A stretch of 64,000 nucleotides of DNA from JBBSNV01 sp964458605. GTDB lineage: Bacteria > Pseudomonadota > Alphaproteobacteria > Reyranellales > JAQSWP01. The stretch is from NCBI GenBank assembly GCA_964458605.1, contig CAYWLS010000011.1, forward strand, positions 58,007 to 122,006, given 5' to 3'. Positions within the stretch are counted from its first letter, which is position 1. The number at the start of each line of letters is the position of its first letter. This document shows, in pieces, positions 60,560 to 64,000 of this stretch. Under the pieces are notes generated by a model. It saw only the letters and a program-made list of their open reading frames with translations. It was not told the origin of the DNA and did no database searches. A program made the position numbers and the translations under genes.

Positions 60560-61237
60560 ATGCCAGGCCTGATCGAGCCCCTTCCGGCCAGTCCGCGGCC
60601 CGCCCCCGGCCAGCCTCCGCAATGGCAGGTGGCGGAACTGCCGGTTCCCTACCCCGAAGCCATCGCCCGCATGGAAGATCGCGTCGCCGCGATCCATGCC
60701 GGCACGGCGGCCGAGCTGGTCTGGCTGCTGGAGCACCCCCCGCTCTACACCGCCGGGACCAGCGCCAGGGCCCGGGATCTGGTGGCGCCGGACCTGTTCC
60801 CGGTGTTCAAGACCGGGCGCGGCGGGCAGTTCACCTATCACGGCCCCGGCCAGCGGGTGGGCTATGTCATGCTCGACCTCAAGCGCCGCGGCAGCGACGT
60901 GCGCCGCTATGTCGGCGACCTGGAGGAATGGCTGATCCGCACCCTGGCGCATTTCGGGGTCAAGGGCGAGCGCCGGGCCGAGCGCATCGGCGTGTGGGTG
61001 GCGCGCGGCAGCGGGCGCGAAGACAAGATCGCGGCGCTGGGCGTGCGGGTGCGGCGCTGGATCACCTTCCACGGCGTGTCGCTGAACGTGGCGCCCGACC
61101 TGTCGCATTACGGCGGCATCGTGCCCTGCGGCATCAGCCAGCACGGCGTGACGTCGCTGGCCGATCTGGGAATCAAGGCATCGATGGAAGACGTCGATGT
61201 CGCGCTCAGGCGCAGCTTCGATCAGGTGTTCGGCTGA
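60560..61237 (+). CDS. lipB: lipoyl(octanoyl) transferase LipB
   Basis: A 225-residue enzyme that moves octanoyl from acyl-carrier protein to lipoyl domains of 2-oxoacid dehydrogenases and the glycine cleavage H protein. The R-G-G-Q-F-T-Y-H-G-P-G-Q motif (87-98), Lys156 in K-I-A-A-L-G-V-R, and the catalytic Cys190 in I-V-P-C-G-I-S are all present. A 25-residue Pro-rich N-terminal part precedes the fold. It ends three bases before the convergent acylphosphatase gene. Confidence 0.95.
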   Translation: MPGLIEPLPASPRPAPGQPPQWQVAELPVPYPEAIARMEDRVAAIHAGTAAELVWLLEHPPLYTAGTSARARDLVAPDLFPVFKTGRGGQFTYHGPGQRVGYVMLDLKRRGSDVRRYVGDLEEWLIRTLAHFGVKGERRAERIGVWVARGSGREDKIAALGVRVRRWITFHGVSLNVAPDLSHYGGIVPCGISQHGVTSLADLGIKASMEDVDVALRRSFDQVFG

Positions 61238-61240
61238 GCT

Positions 61241-61525
61241 TCACTCGGTCGGACGCTGGCTGAAATCGGTCAGGTCCGGCTCGGCCTCGGCCGTCACGGC
61301 CTTGAGGCTGCTGACGAAAGCCAGCCGCGGTCCCTGGCGGCAGGCATCGACGAAGCGGTCGATCTTGGCCGCCTCGCCCGACGCCAGGGCTTCGACGCTG
61401 CCATCGGCACGGTTGCGCACCCAGCCGATCACGCCGAACTCGCGCGCCGTACGCACCGTCCAGTCGCGATAGCCCACGCCCTGGACGCGGCCGTGGATGC
61501 GCAACCGGACGGTCTTGTGCGCCAT
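61241..61525 (-). CDS. acylphosphatase
   Basis: A 94-residue enzyme hydrolysing acyl phosphates. The signature G-R-V-Q-G-V-G-Y-R20 binds phosphate and Asn38 in W-V-R-N is the catalytic residue. The C-terminal region keeps the family's V-x-x-L pattern near 73-76. It is the last gene of the pccB-pccA-acyP run (5-nt gap after pccA). Its role beside a biotin carboxylase is unclear; removal of carboxyphosphate-like by-products is only a speculation. Confidence 0.92.
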   Translation of the reverse strand: MAHKTVRLRIHGRVQGVGYRDWTVRTAREFGVIGWVRNRADGSVEALASGEAAKIDRFVDACRQGPRLAFVSSLKAVTAEAEPDLTDFSQRPTE

Positions 61526-61530
61526 CGCGC

Positions 61531-63534
<2,004 letters not shown>

Positions 63535-63545
63535 CGAGGGACCGC

Positions 63546-64000
<455 letters not shown>

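Overview
The window is high-GC chromosomal DNA of an alphaproteobacterium. The lineage is indicated by the division regulator MipZ, the ClpS-ClpA pair, PhaR-type operator sequences at a phasin gene, GGAAC-N17-GTT promoter sequences of the alphaproteobacterial general-stress sigma factor EcfG, a DUF1489 gene and a palindromic intergenic element of a familiar alphaproteobacterial kind. I cannot fix the genus; Rhizobiales or Rhodospirillales are both possible. No phage, insertion sequence, CRISPR array or rRNA was found.

Layout. 0-7.4 kb: end of a SemiSWEET gene, a FemAB-like acyltransferase, then (minus strand) amidase, DUF2007 protein, clpA, clpS, a phasin with its own regulated promoter and a secreted protein. 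7.6-14 kb: a D,D-carboxypeptidase, then a minus-strand nucleotide-sugar operon (galU, ugd, phosphomannomutase/phosphoglucomutase, gamma-glutamylcyclotransferase) and a RelE/Xre toxin-antitoxin pair. 14-22.5 kb: MFS transporter, mipZ behind a molybdopterin oxidoreductase, an acyl-CoA synthetase, a GT-C-type membrane protein and an AlkB dioxygenase. 22.5-29.6 kb: an accessory stress island with pyrophosphatase, PncC/CinA-type amidase, a 50-aa protein plus UdgX, an unknown 111-aa protein, a hemerythrin, an SDR, a 25-aa membrane peptide and a Tyr/Gly-rich disordered protein. Four genes or operons here have a good EcfG-type promoter and two more have weak ones.

30-37.5 kb: a 1679-aa alpha-2-macroglobulin and its partner pbpC. 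37.5-43.7 kb: leucine/isovalerate catabolic operon (mccB, enoyl-CoA hydratase, mccA, mvaB) ending in a decayed methyltransferase. 43.9-45.5 kb: LtrA and CBS proteins. 46-50 kb: a secreted cluster of TPR/beta-barrel protein and two tandem FecR-domain proteins, followed by a PLP dehydratase and a cyclase-tail fragment. 50-57 kb: oxygenase, SDR, RidA, acetyl-CoA acetyltransferase, class II aldolase, ABM, cyclase-family hydrolase, isovaleryl-CoA dehydrogenase, thioesterase and LysR. 57.9-64 kb: malic enzyme, tRNA-Leu(GAG), lipB, acylphosphatase, pccA and the end of pccB.

Metabolically, ivd, mccA/mccB, the hydratase, mvaB and the thiolase together could take isovaleryl-CoA to acetyl-CoA, and pccA/pccB feed propionyl-CoA onward. 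The phasin and thiolase point to polyhydroxyalkanoate storage. The least described parts are the EcfG-linked island (23.8-29.6 kb), including a protein with an exact 15-residue Trp-Arg repeat, and the barrel/FecR/FecR locus.
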